Source: Sternotherus odoratus
Taxonomy: Eukaryota; Chordata; Testudines; Kinosternidae
Assembly: GCA_032164245.1 (NCBI GenBank)
Contig: JAVMKO010000143.1
Span: forward strand, 87,993 to 151,992
Length of the DNA stretch: 64,000 nucleotides
Reading direction: 5' to 3'
The notes below the pieces were generated by a model. That model saw only the letters and a list, made by a program, of their open reading frames with translations. It was not told where the DNA came from and made no database searches. Position numbers and translations under genes: made by a program. Below are positions 22,022 to 33,649 of the stretch, in pieces; positions within the stretch are counted from its first letter, which is position 1; each line of letters begins with the position of its first letter.

Positions 22022-22290
22022 CCCCGCGGCCCCCCTGTGCCCCCCGCGGCCCTGTGCCCCCCTCGCGACCCTGCCCTGTGCCCCTCGCGGCCCTGTGCTC
22101 CCTGTAGACCGTGCTCTGTGCCCCCCGCGACCCTGCCCTGTGCCCCTCGCGGCCCTGTGCTCCCTGTAGACCGTGCTCTGTGCCCCCCGCGACCCTGCCC
22201 TGTGCCCCTCGCGGCCCTGTGCTCCCTGTAGACCGTGCTCTGTGCCCCCCGCGACCCTGCCCTGTGCCCCTCGCGGCCCTGTGCCCCCCG
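22022..22290. repeat. 62-bp minisatellite in TRIM54 5' UTR/promoter-proximal region
   Basis: About four units containing CCCTGCCCTGTGCCCCTCGC, GGCCCTGTGCTCCCTGTAG and ACCGTGCTCTGTGCC. It begins directly upstream of the TRIM54 ATG. Confidence 0.9.
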
Positions 22291-22418
22291 CAGTCCTGCC
22301 CCGGCCTCCCCTTGGGCTGCTGCCTGGCCCCGGCCTGCTCTCCCCCGGTCTGTGCCGCTAGCTCCGTGCGGCCGTCTGCCCCACAGCCGCTCCCCTGCCC
22401 CTCTGCCCGCACTGAGCG

Positions 22419-22507
22419 CAGGTGCTAATTTTAGCAGCTCTCTGGCCTGGGCCACGTGGCCTGTGAAATCCCAGAGCCAATTTTATCGCGGACCCAGGCT
22501 GCAGCTG
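22419..22507 (-). promoter_or_regulatory. candidate TRIM54 muscle promoter elements
   Basis: CTAATTTTAG at 22425-22434 fits the MEF2 consensus. E-boxes are CAGGTG at 22419-22424, CACGTG at 22453-22458 and CAGCTG at 22502-22507. A TATA-like ATAAAA (minus) lies at 22486-22481 with ATTGG beside it. They are about 400 bp upstream of the TRIM54 ATG, which suits a muscle gene; function is inferred from motifs only. Confidence 0.4.
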
Positions 22508-22509
22508 TC

Positions 22510-23480
22510 GGCAGCGTCGGGTGACACTGAGTCACGCTGCCCTGGCGGGGCCCTGGCTCCAGCGCGGAGCCCCCGTCCCGCTGGGGGGCAGCTGGAGAGC
22601 CAGGCGCCCGCAGAGACCCGGCCCCTGGCCCCTGGGCTCGGCTGGGGATGCTGGGCCTGGCAGGCCGGTCCGCTCCTCCCCATCGCAGGCAGCAGCAGGC
22701 CTGGGGAGGAAGGGGCCCGTGCAGCGGGGGGACCCTGGAGGGCAGCCTGCTCCTGGGCTGGGCAGGGGAACTTTCCCCCAGCGCCGGGGCCAGGCCGCAA
22801 GGCTCCGCAGGGAGCGTGGCCAAGCTGGGGCCTGTGCTCCTGCCCCAGTGCGTGCTGGTTACTCCGGGCCCGGGGGCCCCGCCTCAGCCACCCGGGGTTC
22901 AGGGGCTCAGGTTGCCGCAGGGGAGCAGGCTGGGCTCTTGGTGACGACAGGGACCAGCAAAGCCGGGGTTCGGGCCCCAGCCAGGCCCCCTTGGACACCC
23001 GCGTCCCCCTCCCTCCTGGACAGCCGCCTGCCTTCCCTGTGCCCAGCAGCGCCCGGCGGGTTCAGGCTGATGGCAGAGTGACGGTCCGGGGACCGGGGCG
23101 ATCCGTGTGCCACCGAGGGCCTGGCCTGTCCAAAGGGGGAATTCGGGGCGCAAGGCCAGGGGATGCTTTGCTGGGCAGGATTCTGCTCGCTGGGTGCCTG
23201 GGTCAGTCTTGTATTTAAAGTGACAGTGTCTGGCTCTACACCCGGCCTTGGCCCCCGCGTCCCCCTTCCTCCCTGGGCCTGCGGGTCTCTGGGCGCCTGT
23301 CGGGAGCCAGCTGTGGACCGGACCGGCCTTTTCTCCAGATGCAGCCCAGCTGTTCCACCCCTCCCCCGCCTCGGCTGCCTGCCCATCAGGGGCCATTTGC
23401 TCCTCCAGAGTCAGGGCAGAGCCCCCCAGTGCTGGCCTCAGACCCCCCCCCCCTCCCGGAGACAGGAATCCCATCACGCC
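22510..23480. other. TRIM54 upstream GC-rich region, no gene seen
   Basis: Unique GC-rich sequence upstream of the candidate promoter motifs. Open frames are Pro/Gly/Ala-rich without splice-framed domains. Confidence 0.4.
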
Positions 23481-24110
23481 GGGCAGCACAACACAGAGGA
23501 TGGGGAAACTGAGTCATGCAACTGTTCAGATCAGTTCCTGTCTGCAACCTGTAACACTCGCCCAGACCGGTATTGCCCTGGCCTCGTCTTTTGTCATTCA
23601 GTTTCGCCCGCATTCTAAACCAATGTGCATTTCCTCACCTTTGGGGCAAAGCCAGACTTTGAGGCACCTGCTCCCCTACTTGGTGTAAACATTGCTCACG
23701 CCAATCGGAAACGAACACAAACAGGTTTTGGGGCCCCTCCCCATGACACTTCTGTGATGTCATAGTTGGTACTTATGGGTCTGTCTGCCATGTGCAGACA
23801 GGAAGAGGAGAAAGAAAACCGAATCCTGTGTACCCTGTCCTGTACCCCCGTAACCGAGCTTCATCACCTCGAAGCCTCTCTCAGCTCACGTGTTTCAAAC
23901 AGAGCTTCTACGTTTGCCGGTTGTTATGCGTTGGTTTGTATTTGTAAGTATCAGTTATTACTAAATGCTGCATCTTTGTTTATAAATATTGTTAGTAGAT
24001 ATTTTAGTCATTGTGTGTTTTAAGTTTCATTAAGTCTATTAGCTAATCAAAAACTGCTCCCTTACCCCTTGTAATTATCCCCAATAAAACTTTAAATTGA
24101 TTAATTTTAG
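23481..24110. other. AT-richer intergenic block, unclassified
   Basis: Composition drops sharply in GC. It starts near GGGGAAACTGAGTCATGC and has an AATAAA near 24082. The layout suggests a degraded LTR, but no matching copy was found in the window. Confidence 0.35.
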
Positions 24111-24138
24111 TTGTGTGTGTGTGTGTGTGTGTGTGTGT
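24110..24138. repeat. (TG)n microsatellite
   Basis: About 14 uninterrupted TG dinucleotides. Confidence 0.95.
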
Positions 24139-25433
24139 CTGCAGTTCGTGTTGTGACCCATACTCTCCTTGCATCCCTTACCATATAGTCTATTGCCACG
24201 TGCAGCCTGGTAAATAACAGGCCTGCATTTTTTCGCCCCTGCGAGTCCGTGGCAATCCACAGCAACTTGTCCCCCCCCCCCCGCCCCACTCCCCGGCAGG
24301 AAGCTCACCCAGATACCTGGCTATGGGGTCTGGGTCCTGCAGCAGGTACGGGGCGTGCTGGGCACAGAGAACCCTGCAGCTCCCCCCGGTCTCCCTGGAG
24401 CTGCTGTTCCCCCTGAACTGTCCAGGCCTAGCCCCCTAGCCCCCAGCTGGCCTGTCGCGCCCGGCCTGTGCTCTGCAGACCTGCTCCTGCCCCATGGTGA
24501 GGAGCAGGGGGGCACCCAGGGCACAGCCCCAGTAGCCTGTGGGGCAGGCTGCCATCGGGGACTGGCGGCCCTGTACTCTGCATGCCCCCCCCCCCACGGA
24601 GCACTCAGCATGGGAGCGGCAGGGGCCAAGCGGCTAGCGGGGCCCCCTAGAGCCCTCCACTGGGGTTCAGGGAGGCTGAGCAGGGACTCGGTCCCAGCCT
24701 GCGCTAGGGCCAGCAGGACCGGCCAGAGCGCCTGCCCCCAGCCCCCCAGGGAGAACAGCCTGCCAGGTGCCCTCCCTGCCCTGAAGGGGCAGCAACGTGC
24801 CAGGGCATGTCCCTCCCCCCCTACACCCCGGGAGAAGGGCCCTGCCAGCCCCTGCTGTATTCACTGCGCAGGAATAAAGCCCGAGGTTTTCACATGACCC
24901 GGCCCCGGCCAGCCCTGACCTGGGGGAACAAGGCCCAGGGCCGGGTCTCCAGAGGGGTCCATGGCCCTGGTCCTAACGACTCTGATTAACGACCGGGGGG
25001 CCCAGCGACAGGCTCGGCCCTGTCTGAGGTGAGGCTCTCAGGGCCCCCGGCCCTGCCCTGGGGGCAGTCGGACAGGGCCCCGGTGGTCTGGTAGCTGCTC
25101 GCGCCCACTCGGGGGCACAGAGAAGGTGACAGCCGAGCTGGGCAGGAGCCGGGCTGGGGTACAGCCTGACCCCGTCTCCCCATACACAGGCCAAAGCTGC
25201 CTGGGCCAAGCAGAGCCCAGCGACGGGGAGCCCCCTCCCCTCCCCAGTGACTGGGTGTCACGTTACTGAAATAATTTGGGACCATATAGATCATTGGGGT
25301 ACCACATATTATGTGAAGGGGGCTAAATAAAGTTTCTGCGACCCGGTTATGGTCTGCTGATGATGATTAATCTATCGCTATGTGTGGATCTGTTTTGTAG
25401 TCAAAGTTATGGATATGGGGTATGTGGTGCCAG
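24139..25433. other. intergenic, no gene seen
   Basis: GC-rich unique sequence with homopolymer C tracts. Nothing with exon-like phase and domain content was found on either strand. Confidence 0.4.
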
Positions 25434-25435
25434 TA

Positions 25436-25728
25436 CAGTAAAACCTCCATTTAACGGACTAATTCAGGCGAGGGGGTGTCCGTTAAATCAAAAAGTCCGT
25501 TATTTAATAATAATAATAAAAAAAAGAGCTGTCGGAGCAGCAGCCCGACCGCCACAGGGTCGGGGCGACAGCTCCGCAGCTCACCCGCTGCCTGGACCCG
25601 GGCGGCAGCCGGGAGCCGGCAGCCAGCCCGCCAGAAATGGATCAGGAATGCATCAGACTTGCTCAGAAATTTTGTCCATTGCATCCGAAGTCCGTTAAAT
25701 CGAGGTCCGTTAAATCGAGGGTTTACTG
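25436..25728. mobile_element. pogo/Tigger-like MITE, copy 1
   Basis: Terminal inverted repeats CAGTAAAACCTCCATTTAAC and the reverse complement of GTTAAATCGAGGGTTTACTG, flanked by TA on both sides (25434-25435 and 25729-25730). No transposase; the interior is GC-rich. GTCCGTTAAATCGAG is repeated twice at the right end. Confidence 0.85.
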
Positions 25729-25756
25729 TACTTCAAACTGATGCTTGGCTTCTGGG

Positions 25757-26636
25757 TGAAATCTCAGACAAGCTGGTGTTAACTTGGCTGGCCTGGCTGA
25801 TGGGCCATTAAGGGACATCAACCACACAATGGACTTTGTAAATGCCTGTCCACACCCGAGCTTCTCCAGGAATGTCACTGCCTGGTCAGAAACTGAATCT
25901 TGAACTATGAACCTTCATTTTGCAATTGGACTCTGCATAAGAAGGGGGGGGGGGGAGGGTCTTTGCCCAGAAGAGAAAGTCTTTAAAACCTGGGAGAAAC
26001 TTCCTCCATTTTTGTCTTCAATCTGCAACCTTCAGCTAGCACCTACCTCTGGATGGGATTCTGCTACACATGGAAGCTCTGACCAACGGATTGATGACCC
26101 ATCCCTGGAGGGGATTCATTCCAGAGACTTTGATTTGAACCTGCAGTGTATTTTACCACCGCAAGCCTGAACTAAGAGATGTGCCATTACTGCATGTAAT
26201 TGGTTTCTTTTAACCATTCTTAACCCTCACCTAGACCTTTTTCCTTGTATAATAAACCTTTCGATTTTAGATTCTAACGGGTTGGCAACAGCGTGATTTG
26301 TGGGAAGATCTGATTTGTATATTGACCTGGGTCTGGGGCCTGATTCTTTGGAATTGGGGAGAACCGTTTTCTTTATTTGGGGGATTGGTTTTCATAACCA
26401 CTGATCCCCAGGACAGGTGGCTGCTGGTGGTGATACTGGGAAGCTGGAGTGTCTAAGGGAATTGCTTGTGTGACTTGTGGTTAGCCAGTGGGGCGAAACC
26501 AAAGTCTTTTCTGTTTGGCTGGTTTGGTGCCTTAGTGTGGAAAACCCCCAGCTTTGGGCTGTAGTTGCCCCTTTGGAAGCAATCTGTCCTGATCTGACAC
26601 TCACAGTTGGATCCCACCAGGAACAGCACCGTCACA
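25757..26636 (+). mobile_element. solo LTR-B with 5-bp target duplication CTGGG
   Basis: Begins TGAAATCTCAGAC and ends ACCGTCACA (TG...CA), flanked by CTGGG at 25752-25756 and 26637-26641. It has a poly(A) signal AATAAA near 26251. 880 bp, the reference copy for LTR-B here. Confidence 0.85.
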
Positions 26637-26761
26637 CTGGGGGCCAGGAGGAGTGACTGCAGGGGCCTCACCCCAGCTGCCAAGTGGGGCTGGCACGCGG
26701 TTTGTGGGGTGGGGGCCTTGGCACATGGCCAGGAGTTAACACAACAGCTGGGTGTGGGGCG

Positions 26762-26976
26762 GTCATAAGTATAAAGTAGCTTAGAATCACTGTTTTACCT
26801 GTAAAGGGTTTACCTGAGAGGGAGGTGACGTAATCAACCTCGGGGAGTTTTGTTTAGTGTCACTGTCTCCCGGTGTCTTCCTAGGCTGGCTGGCTGTCCG
26901 TGCCGTTCGTCTGCCTATGGACAAACTAACCTTCTGGCTCTAGTCTACTTTTCTATAATTTTCTCAGAAAGCCAAG
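26762..26976 (+). mobile_element. left part of an LTR-C element interrupted by the LTR-A insertion
   Basis: GGTCATAAGTATAAAGTAGC and CCTGTAAAGGGTTTACCTGAG resemble the start of a common reptile LTR family. The sequence breaks at CCAAG, the LTR-A target site, and resumes at 30464. Confidence 0.5.
26972..26976. repeat. target site duplication CCAAG, left copy
   Basis: CCAAG directly before the 5' LTR, repeated at 30459-30463 directly after the 3' LTR. Confidence 0.9.
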
Positions 26977-27744
26977 TGTGGCGAAGTGGGGGTGCTGTGT
27001 GTGTGGGCTTCAGTTTCCCCTATGCATTTCTTAAGTGTCTATGTGAAGGGATAGGGGCTGATGCTGGAAGCAAGGAGGCAACGCCCTCCCCTCTGTGCAT
27101 CCCTGGAAGCTGTAACCTGAACCCAGGTGGGGGAGGAAGGTCACGTAACACCTGAAGCCCGGGAAAGGAACAAAGGAGCAGGAAGTGGCTAGAGGGAGTG
27201 GTCAGTCTGGGTCTGGGTCGAGCTGGGAAGGGCAGAGAAAAACTGGCTCTCTGGCCCGAGATGGATCCAGCGGAGGGCTCACGCTCTTTCGCTGCATGGT
27301 CTGTGTTGGACCAGATGAAAGTCATCGAATAAACCTGGGGAAGAAGCAGGAGCCCAGAATCTGGGTCTCACCTCCTCACACCCCAGAAAGGCCTAACTGA
27401 ATGGACCCTGTTTGGACTGAGAAGCTGTGAGTTGGATGGTTCCTGACATCTCAAATAAACCGTCTATTTTGCTGGCTGGCTGAGAGTCACGTTTGACTGT
27501 GGATTTGGGGTGCAGAACCCATGGGCTCCCCCAGGACCCCGCCCAGGCGGGCTTGCTGGGGGAAGCACACGGAGGGGAGAAGGTGCTGAATGCTCCGAGG
27601 TCAGACCCAGGAAGGTGGAAGTGGGGACCCCTGAAGCTCCTGGCCTGGGAAACAGGCTGTGTACGGAGAAGGGGCCCTTCACCCGGAGTCCGGTCTGGCT
27701 TCCTAGGGAGCGGTTCCAGTCCATCGCCCGGGCGCTCCGTGACA
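26977..27744 (+). mobile_element. 5' LTR of the LTR-A element
   Basis: TG...CA ends, GC-rich R/U5-like tail, and AATAAA at about 27328 and 27452. Confidence 0.92.
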
Positions 27745-27746
27745 AC

Positions 27747-27766
27747 TGGTGGCACAGCGGTGGGAT
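27747..27766 (+). promoter_or_regulatory. primer-binding-site-like sequence, tRNA-Leu type
   Basis: TGGTGGCACAGCGGTGGGAT is complementary to the 3' end of a tRNA-Leu (…CCCACCGCTGCCACCA) apart from a two-base CA insertion. It lies two bases past the LTR, where a PBS is expected. Confidence 0.6.
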
Positions 27767-29691
27767 GTGCGGCATCCCGTGGACCCCGTGGACGACGCAC
27801 CCAGCAGTAAGTGACTGTGGGATCGCTGGGGAGCAGGCATGTTGAAGGCCCAGAGAATGCCAGTTACAGGGGGTGGAAAAGCTGCAGCTTAACCCCTGAG
27901 AGTGTGTAACCAGAGAGAAGGACTGTTGCTGATCCAGGGTCCCCCTGAAAACTGCAAGGAGCAGTCAGGGGCGGAGAAGCATGTGGCTTGGCCCTAGGAG
28001 GGAGAAGGATTTTTGCAGTATCAGGGTTCCCCTGGGGTTTGCAGTGAGCGGTCCCAGGGGCGCAGGAGCAGACGCTCAACCCTGGCAAAGAGGCGGTGAC
28101 CTGGAAAGAGCTGGCACACAAGGGAGTTCCCCCTGGACACTGTGGGGCAAAGAGCACACAGGCCTGTGAGTCCAGAGCGAAGTGATGAGACTTCGTGACC
28201 CTGTGCTTTGGGAAGCGCAGGTTAATCGTGCAGCTAGGAGAAGCTGGAGGATTATGGCCCCTCGGAGACAGTTGCAAGATTCCTGATCCAGGATGGGGTT
28301 GCAGGAGAATCTGGGAGCATCTGGAGTGGTCATGGCGCATCCCCAAGACTCCTGTCCCGGACCAGACGGGGGTCTTCACGATTGGGTTCCCCATCCGGGG
28401 ACCGGAGACGGAGGAGAGTGGAGCAGAGTCCAAGAGAGAAATTGGACTGTGAGAGGCGACAAGGGCCTGGAAGTGCTGCAGGAGAAGCAGCAGTGTGGAC
28501 TGGGAATGGTGATGCCAAGGGACCCAAGGGACTTCTGAAGGGTGAGTGGGAATAGACCCCTGGATGTCAGTTCCGCAGGGAGCCTCATTACTAAATTGGG
28601 GTCCCTGGGTAAGGGATGGGGGGAAGGGAACGTCCACCTCACTGCTGTTGAGCAGGCTGGCAATTCGAACCAGGGGAACCCTGCGGACAAGCCCTGGTGT
28701 CTAGCTCCCCGCTGGGTCCCAAGGCTGAGGACGCCATTCGCCAGATGGGTGGGGTGGTGGACAGACTCCCACCCCTGTCCCCGACCTGTATGTCTGTGTG
28801 GAGTCCCCTGGGTTCAAGTCGTGTGGACACCCAGAGGGAGCAGAGGGAAGTGGTGAATGGGGAGACAGTCCTGGGGTAGCAAAGCCCTGGGACGGGGAGA
28901 AGTGTTGTTTGGCCCCGATGGTGCAGTGTCACCGGATGCTGGGGGGCGGTGTGACCTGGGTGAGGGTCACAGGGAGGAAGATATTCGCCCTGCCTAGAGC
29001 CCAGACCCCTGTGCAGACACAGGAGGGGTCAGGCTGGCAGGCTGCTGGGGATCTGCAGGATATTGCCTGTGAAATCCTGTTGGGGGGAGAAATGTGTCTT
29101 CCTGGGGGCAGGATGCAAACCCTGCTCCTGTAACAGCCGAGGGTTTGAATTTGAATCCGGGGAACCAATCGGCGGAGAGGAAGATGGTCATTGTAATCAC
29201 AACTCAAGGAAGGGGAAGGTGGGGGCTTAAAATGTTAGCAGAGCCCTGGGGCGGGGTGGGACAGAGTGATGGTCCGTCCCCTCCCCCCTACACACTGGAG
29301 AAAAGTTTTGTTTCTGAGGCTGTGATCAGAGCAGGGAGCTCACAGCCTGGTAATTGTTCAGCAAGAGGTGGAGGGAATCAGAGACTGGCCAGTCTCCAGG
29401 CCTCTCTCGAGATAGCGAGGTACCACCGGCGGGTTGTACCCCAGGTTAGCTACCTAGCTGCCCCAATTTCAGAGCTAGGGAAGGAGAGTGACCCAGACAA
29501 GGTGGTCTGGGAACAAGGGTGACAGAGGGCTCTCTGTGCCCCGAGGGAGGCGCTAATCCACGGCCTGGTGTGACTCCTACCAAGGAGTGGGAAAGACAAT
29601 GGGGCGCCCATGGACCATTGGTGAGGTCGAACTTCCCCAGGTCACTGGCTAAAGTGACCACTGCTCAGTTCGTTCTCGAAGAGGGGAGATG

Positions 29692-30458
29692 TGTGGCGAA
29701 GTGGGGGTGCTGTGTGTGTGGGCTTCAGTTTCCCCTATGCATTTCTTAAGTGTCTATGTGAAGGGATAGGGGCTGATGCTGGAAGCAAGGAGGCAACGCC
29801 CTCCCCTCTGTGCATCCCTGGAAGCTGTAACCTGAACCCAGGTGGGGGAGGGAGGTCACGTAACACCTGAAGCCCCGGAAAGGAACAAAGGAGCAGGAAG
29901 TGGCTAGAGGGAGTGGTCAGTCTGGGTCTGGGTCGAGCTGGGAAGGGCAGAGAAAAACTGGCTCTCTGGCCCGAGATGGATCCAGCGGAGGGCTCACGCT
30001 CTTTCGCTGCATGGTCTGTGTTGGACCAGATGAAAGTCATCGAATAAACCTGGGGAGGAAGCAGGAGCCCAGAATCTGGGTCTCACCTCCTGGCACCCCA
30101 AAAGGCCTGACTGGATGGACCCTGTTTGGACTGAGAAGCTGTGAGTTGGATGGTTCCTGACATCTCAAATAAACCATCTATTTTGCTGGCTGGCTGAGAG
30201 TCACGTTTGACTGTGGATTTGGCGTGCAGAACCCATGGGCTCCCCCAGGACCCCGCCCAGGTGGGCTTGCTGGGGGAAGCACACGGAGGGGAGAAGGTGC
30301 TGAATGCTCCGAGGTCAGACCCAGGAAGGTGGAAGTGGGGACCCCTGAAGCTCCTGGCCTGGGAAACAGGCTGTGTACGGAGAAGGGGCCCTTCACCCGG
30401 AGTGCGGTCTGGCTTCCTAGGGAGCGGTTCCAGGCCATCGCCCAGGCGCTCCGTGACA
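29692..30458 (+). mobile_element. 3' LTR of the LTR-A element
   Basis: Nearly identical to the 5' LTR; preceded by a purine tract and followed by CCAAG. Confidence 0.92.
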
Positions 30459-30463
30459 CCAAG

Positions 30464-32275
30464 TCCAGCAGTAAGTGTTTGGTTTGCTTGTCGGTATCAC
30501 TTGGTAATTGAGCCGCGGGGTCCGTGCTCTTAAGCTGTAGCAGAGGGAAAAATTCCCAGGGAGGGGTCAGGAGGCTGAGTGATGTTGAGGGTTTCTCTCT
30601 TGATCTCTGTACAAGGCGTAAGGCTCCTTCTTTTCCTTTTATTCAAATCTTCATTTTAAGATTCTGTCTGCTTGTCCCATTGGATTGATCCTGGTTTGGA
30701 TCGGGCACGTCCCGCGGCGAGGGAGGGATTTCTCGTCCCATTGGACTGATCCTGCTTTGGATCGGGCACGTCCCGCGGCGAGGGAGGGATTTCTCGTCCC
30801 ATTGGATTGATCCCGGTTTGGATCGGGCACGTCCCGCGGCGAGTGAGGGATTTCTCGTCCCATTGGATTGATCCCGGTTTGGATCGGGCACGTCCCACGG
30901 CGAGGGAGGGATTTCTCGTCCCATTGGATTGATCCCGGTTTGGATCGGGCACGTCCCGCGGCGAGGGAGGGATTTCTCGTCCCATTGGACTGATCCTGGT
31001 TTGGATCGGGCACGTCCCGCGGCGAGGGAGGGATTTCTCGTCCCATTGGACTGATCCTGGTTTGGATCGGGCACGTCCCGCGGCGAGGGAGGGATTTCTC
31101 GTCCCATTGGATTGATCCTGATTTGGATCGGGCACGTCCCACGGCGAGTGAGGGATTTCTCGTCCCATTGGATTGATCCTGATTTGGATCGGGCACGTCC
31201 CGCGGCGAGTGAGGGATTTCTCGTCCCATTGGACTGATCCTGGTTTGGATCGGGCACGTCCCGCGGCGAGTGAGGGATTTCTCGTCCCATTGGACTGATC
31301 CTGGTTTGGATCGGGCACGTCCCGCGGCGAGTGAGGGATTTCTCGTCCCATTGGACTGATCCCGGTTTGGATCGGGCACGTCCCACGGCGAGTGAGGGAT
31401 TTCTCGTCCCATTGGATTGATCCCGGTTTGGATTGGGCACGTCCCACGGCGAGGGAGGGATTTCTCGTCCCATTGGACTGATCCTGGTTTGGATCGGGCA
31501 CGTCCCACGGCGAGGGAGGGATTTCTCGTCCCATTGGACTGATCCTGGTTTGGATCGGGCACGTCCCGCGGCGAGTGAGGGATTTCTCGTCCCATTGGAC
31601 TGATCCTGGTTTGGATCGGGCACGTCCCACGGCGAGTGAGGGATTTCTCGTCCCATTGGACTGATCCCGGTTTGGATCGGGCACGTCCCACGGCGAGTGA
31701 GGGATTTCTCGTCCCATTGGATTGATCCCGGTTTGGATTGGGCACGTCCCACGGCGAGGGAGGGATTTCTCGTCCCATTGGACTGATCCTGGTTTGGATC
31801 GGGCACGTCCCACGGCGAGTGAGGGATTTCTCGTCCCATTGGATTGATCCTGATTTGGATCGGGCACGTCCCGCGGCGAGGGAGGGATTTCTCGTCCCAT
31901 TGGACTGATCCTGATTTGGATCGGGCACGTCCCGCGGCGAGTGAGAGATTTCTCGTCCCATTGGACTGATCCTGGTTTGGATCGGGCACGTCCCACGGCG
32001 AGGGAGGGATTTCTTGTTCTCAAACCTCTCCCAGGTGAAGGGGGGAGGTTTGGGGGGTATATTAAGGGGGGTTCCAATTTACCCTACCCCATGGTTTTGG
32101 GGGCTTAAATTGGTGGTGGCAGCGTTTTCCAAGCCCCAACCGGAGAAGTTTGGGTTTTGGGGGAAACGTTTTAACCTAAGCTGGTAAAATAAGCTTGGGG
32201 GGTTATTTCTTCTTTCATGCGGGGTCCCCACATCTTTACCCCAGAGTTCAGAGTGGGGAAAAGACACCTTGACAG
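30464..32275 (+). mobile_element. right part of the interrupted LTR-C element, including its minisatellite
   Basis: Continues from 26976 after the LTR-A insertion. Near 32110 GGTGGTGGCAGCG is another tRNA-Leu-type primer site motif, and the block ends CACCTTGACA near 32275. The element class is inferred. Confidence 0.4.
30668..32020. repeat. 61-bp minisatellite
   Basis: About 22 units of exactly 61 bp containing TTTCTCGTCCCATTGGA, TGATCCTGGTTTGGATCGGG and CACGTCCCGCGGCGAG. Positional variants (C/T after TTGGA, G/A in CCGCGG, GGGAGG/GTGAGG) shuffle between units. Because 61 is not a multiple of 3, all three minus frames stay open; these are artefacts. Confidence 0.97.
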
Positions 32276-32454
32276 GGGCCGACAGAGGCAGGGGGCTGGA
32301 TTTGGGGTGTCAGCACAAGGGGCTGAGGGGTGGCGTGGGGCTGTTATGGGCGGTCACAGGCCCACGGGGTTGGTGCCACCAACTGGCTTGTAAACATTCC
32401 AGGGTCCCGCTCTTCTGCAAGGGTCACCCACAGTCTCCATGGCTGCGTCTCTGG

Positions 32455-32820
32455 GCTCTGCCCAGCTGAGCCAGGCGCCTGGGAGAGACTCGGCCGCTCT
32501 CGGGGACCCCGGTCATGTCTGCAGCTGCCCCCCAGAGCAGCTCTCGGTCCTCTCAGTCTGGGGGGAGCCCCCGGCCTGGCCCGGAGAAGTCGGGGTTCAG
32601 ACGCAGCCTGGCCAGTCCCAGGGCTCCTGGCTCTGTGGAACCATCTGAGTTTCGTTTCTCTGTCCCTGTGTCCGTGGGTCCCAGGAAGCCCTGAGCCCCT
32701 CCAAAGAGCTCGGCGCCATCGGCCTCCTGCCGGAGCATCCCAGGCCCAGGTGTCATGTGGTCAGCCAGGTCCGTCTGGCTCCTCCGCTGATGCGGCGTCA
32801 GCTTGTCCGTTAACATCCCC
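32455..32820. repeat. dispersed repeat, direct match to 40068-40500
   Basis: CCAGCTGAGCCAGGCGCC, CTGGGAGAGACTCGG and CATGTCTGCAGCTGCCCC recur at 40074-40155 in the same orientation. Class unknown. Confidence 0.5.
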
Positions 32821-33644
32821 CCCCTCCCCCCAATACGGCTTCAGTCCGGCCCTGCCCAGGAGCCTTCATCCTCCTGCAGCCCGGGGGGTCTCTGCCGTGC
32901 GGCTCAGAAATCCCCTCTCCACCGCAGCCTGGCCCCTTCGAGCCGGACCTCCGCAGGGTCACTAGCCAGGGACGGTGGAGTTTGAACCCTTGATCCCTGT
33001 GACGCGGGCAGAGCAGCCAATCTGCGCCCGTCCCGTGACAGCCCCGGGGGCGATCCCCGCGCGGGCGAGTTCTGGAGACGGACGAGTCGGGACCGTCCCT
33101 CGAACATCGGGACACCTGGAACCCACGAGAACCGTCGGCTCCTTCGCTTGCGGCCTCCCGGGGAGCAGTGAAGAGTGGCCGGCTGCGCCGACCTGCAGCC
33201 CCCGAGCCTCCAACACCGGGGTGGAAGGAGCCTGTCCCCCGCTGCTTCACCTCGCCCTGCACCGCCTGGAGCCCCGAGGGGCCGGGTGGGGTGATAACGT
33301 GATTCCTCCTCCGGGCTCTTCCACGCCTGGGATCCCCCCGTGCAGCCCACACGTCCCACTGGCTGCTGCCCAAGGGCTTGGCTGAGCATGAGGCTCTGAA
33401 CAGCGACCGCGGCCCAGGGCCTGGCTGCTCCGGCCGGCTCAGGGGGGGAACAGGGGCAGTAAGTCGAGGGCCAGAGTCCTCTCCTCCGGATTCGGAACGA
33501 CGGCCCGGAGGGACGCGCGGACCCTGCCCCTGGACGGCCTATTGGACTCTACCCCGAGAGGTTTACAGTGCAGCAGCCTGACCCCCAGTTTACCCACATC
33601 CACGCCCGTCCCAGCCGCTGTGGGACTCAGCTCCCCTGGGGTTC
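32821..33644. other. intergenic GC-rich sequence, no gene seen
   Basis: No exon or repeat copy recognised on either strand. Confidence 0.4.
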
Positions 33645-33649
33645 CCCTG

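Larger units (their letters stand above)
26977..30458 (+). mobile_element. LTR-A retroelement, intact ends, non-autonomous
   Basis: 5' LTR 26977-27744 (768 bp), internal 27745-29691, 3' LTR 29692-30458 (767 bp), flanked by CCAAG on both sides. The LTRs start TGTGGCGAAG and end CTCCGTGACA and differ by eye at only some 15 positions. A primer-site-like TGGTGGCACAGCGGTGGGAT follows the 5' LTR and a purine tract GAAGAGGGGAGATG precedes the 3' LTR. The 1.9-kb internal region has no gag, pol or env-like frame, so movement would need proteins from elsewhere. Confidence 0.92.

Noticed and set aside
30660..32030. CRISPR-like array
   Set aside because: Units are contiguous and nearly identical with no unique spacers, and the DNA is vertebrate.
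30643..32077. Three overlapping 436-473-codon minus frames with repeated MGREIP/DPNQDQSNGT
   Set aside because: All three frames are open because the 61-bp unit has no stop; same DNA read three ways.
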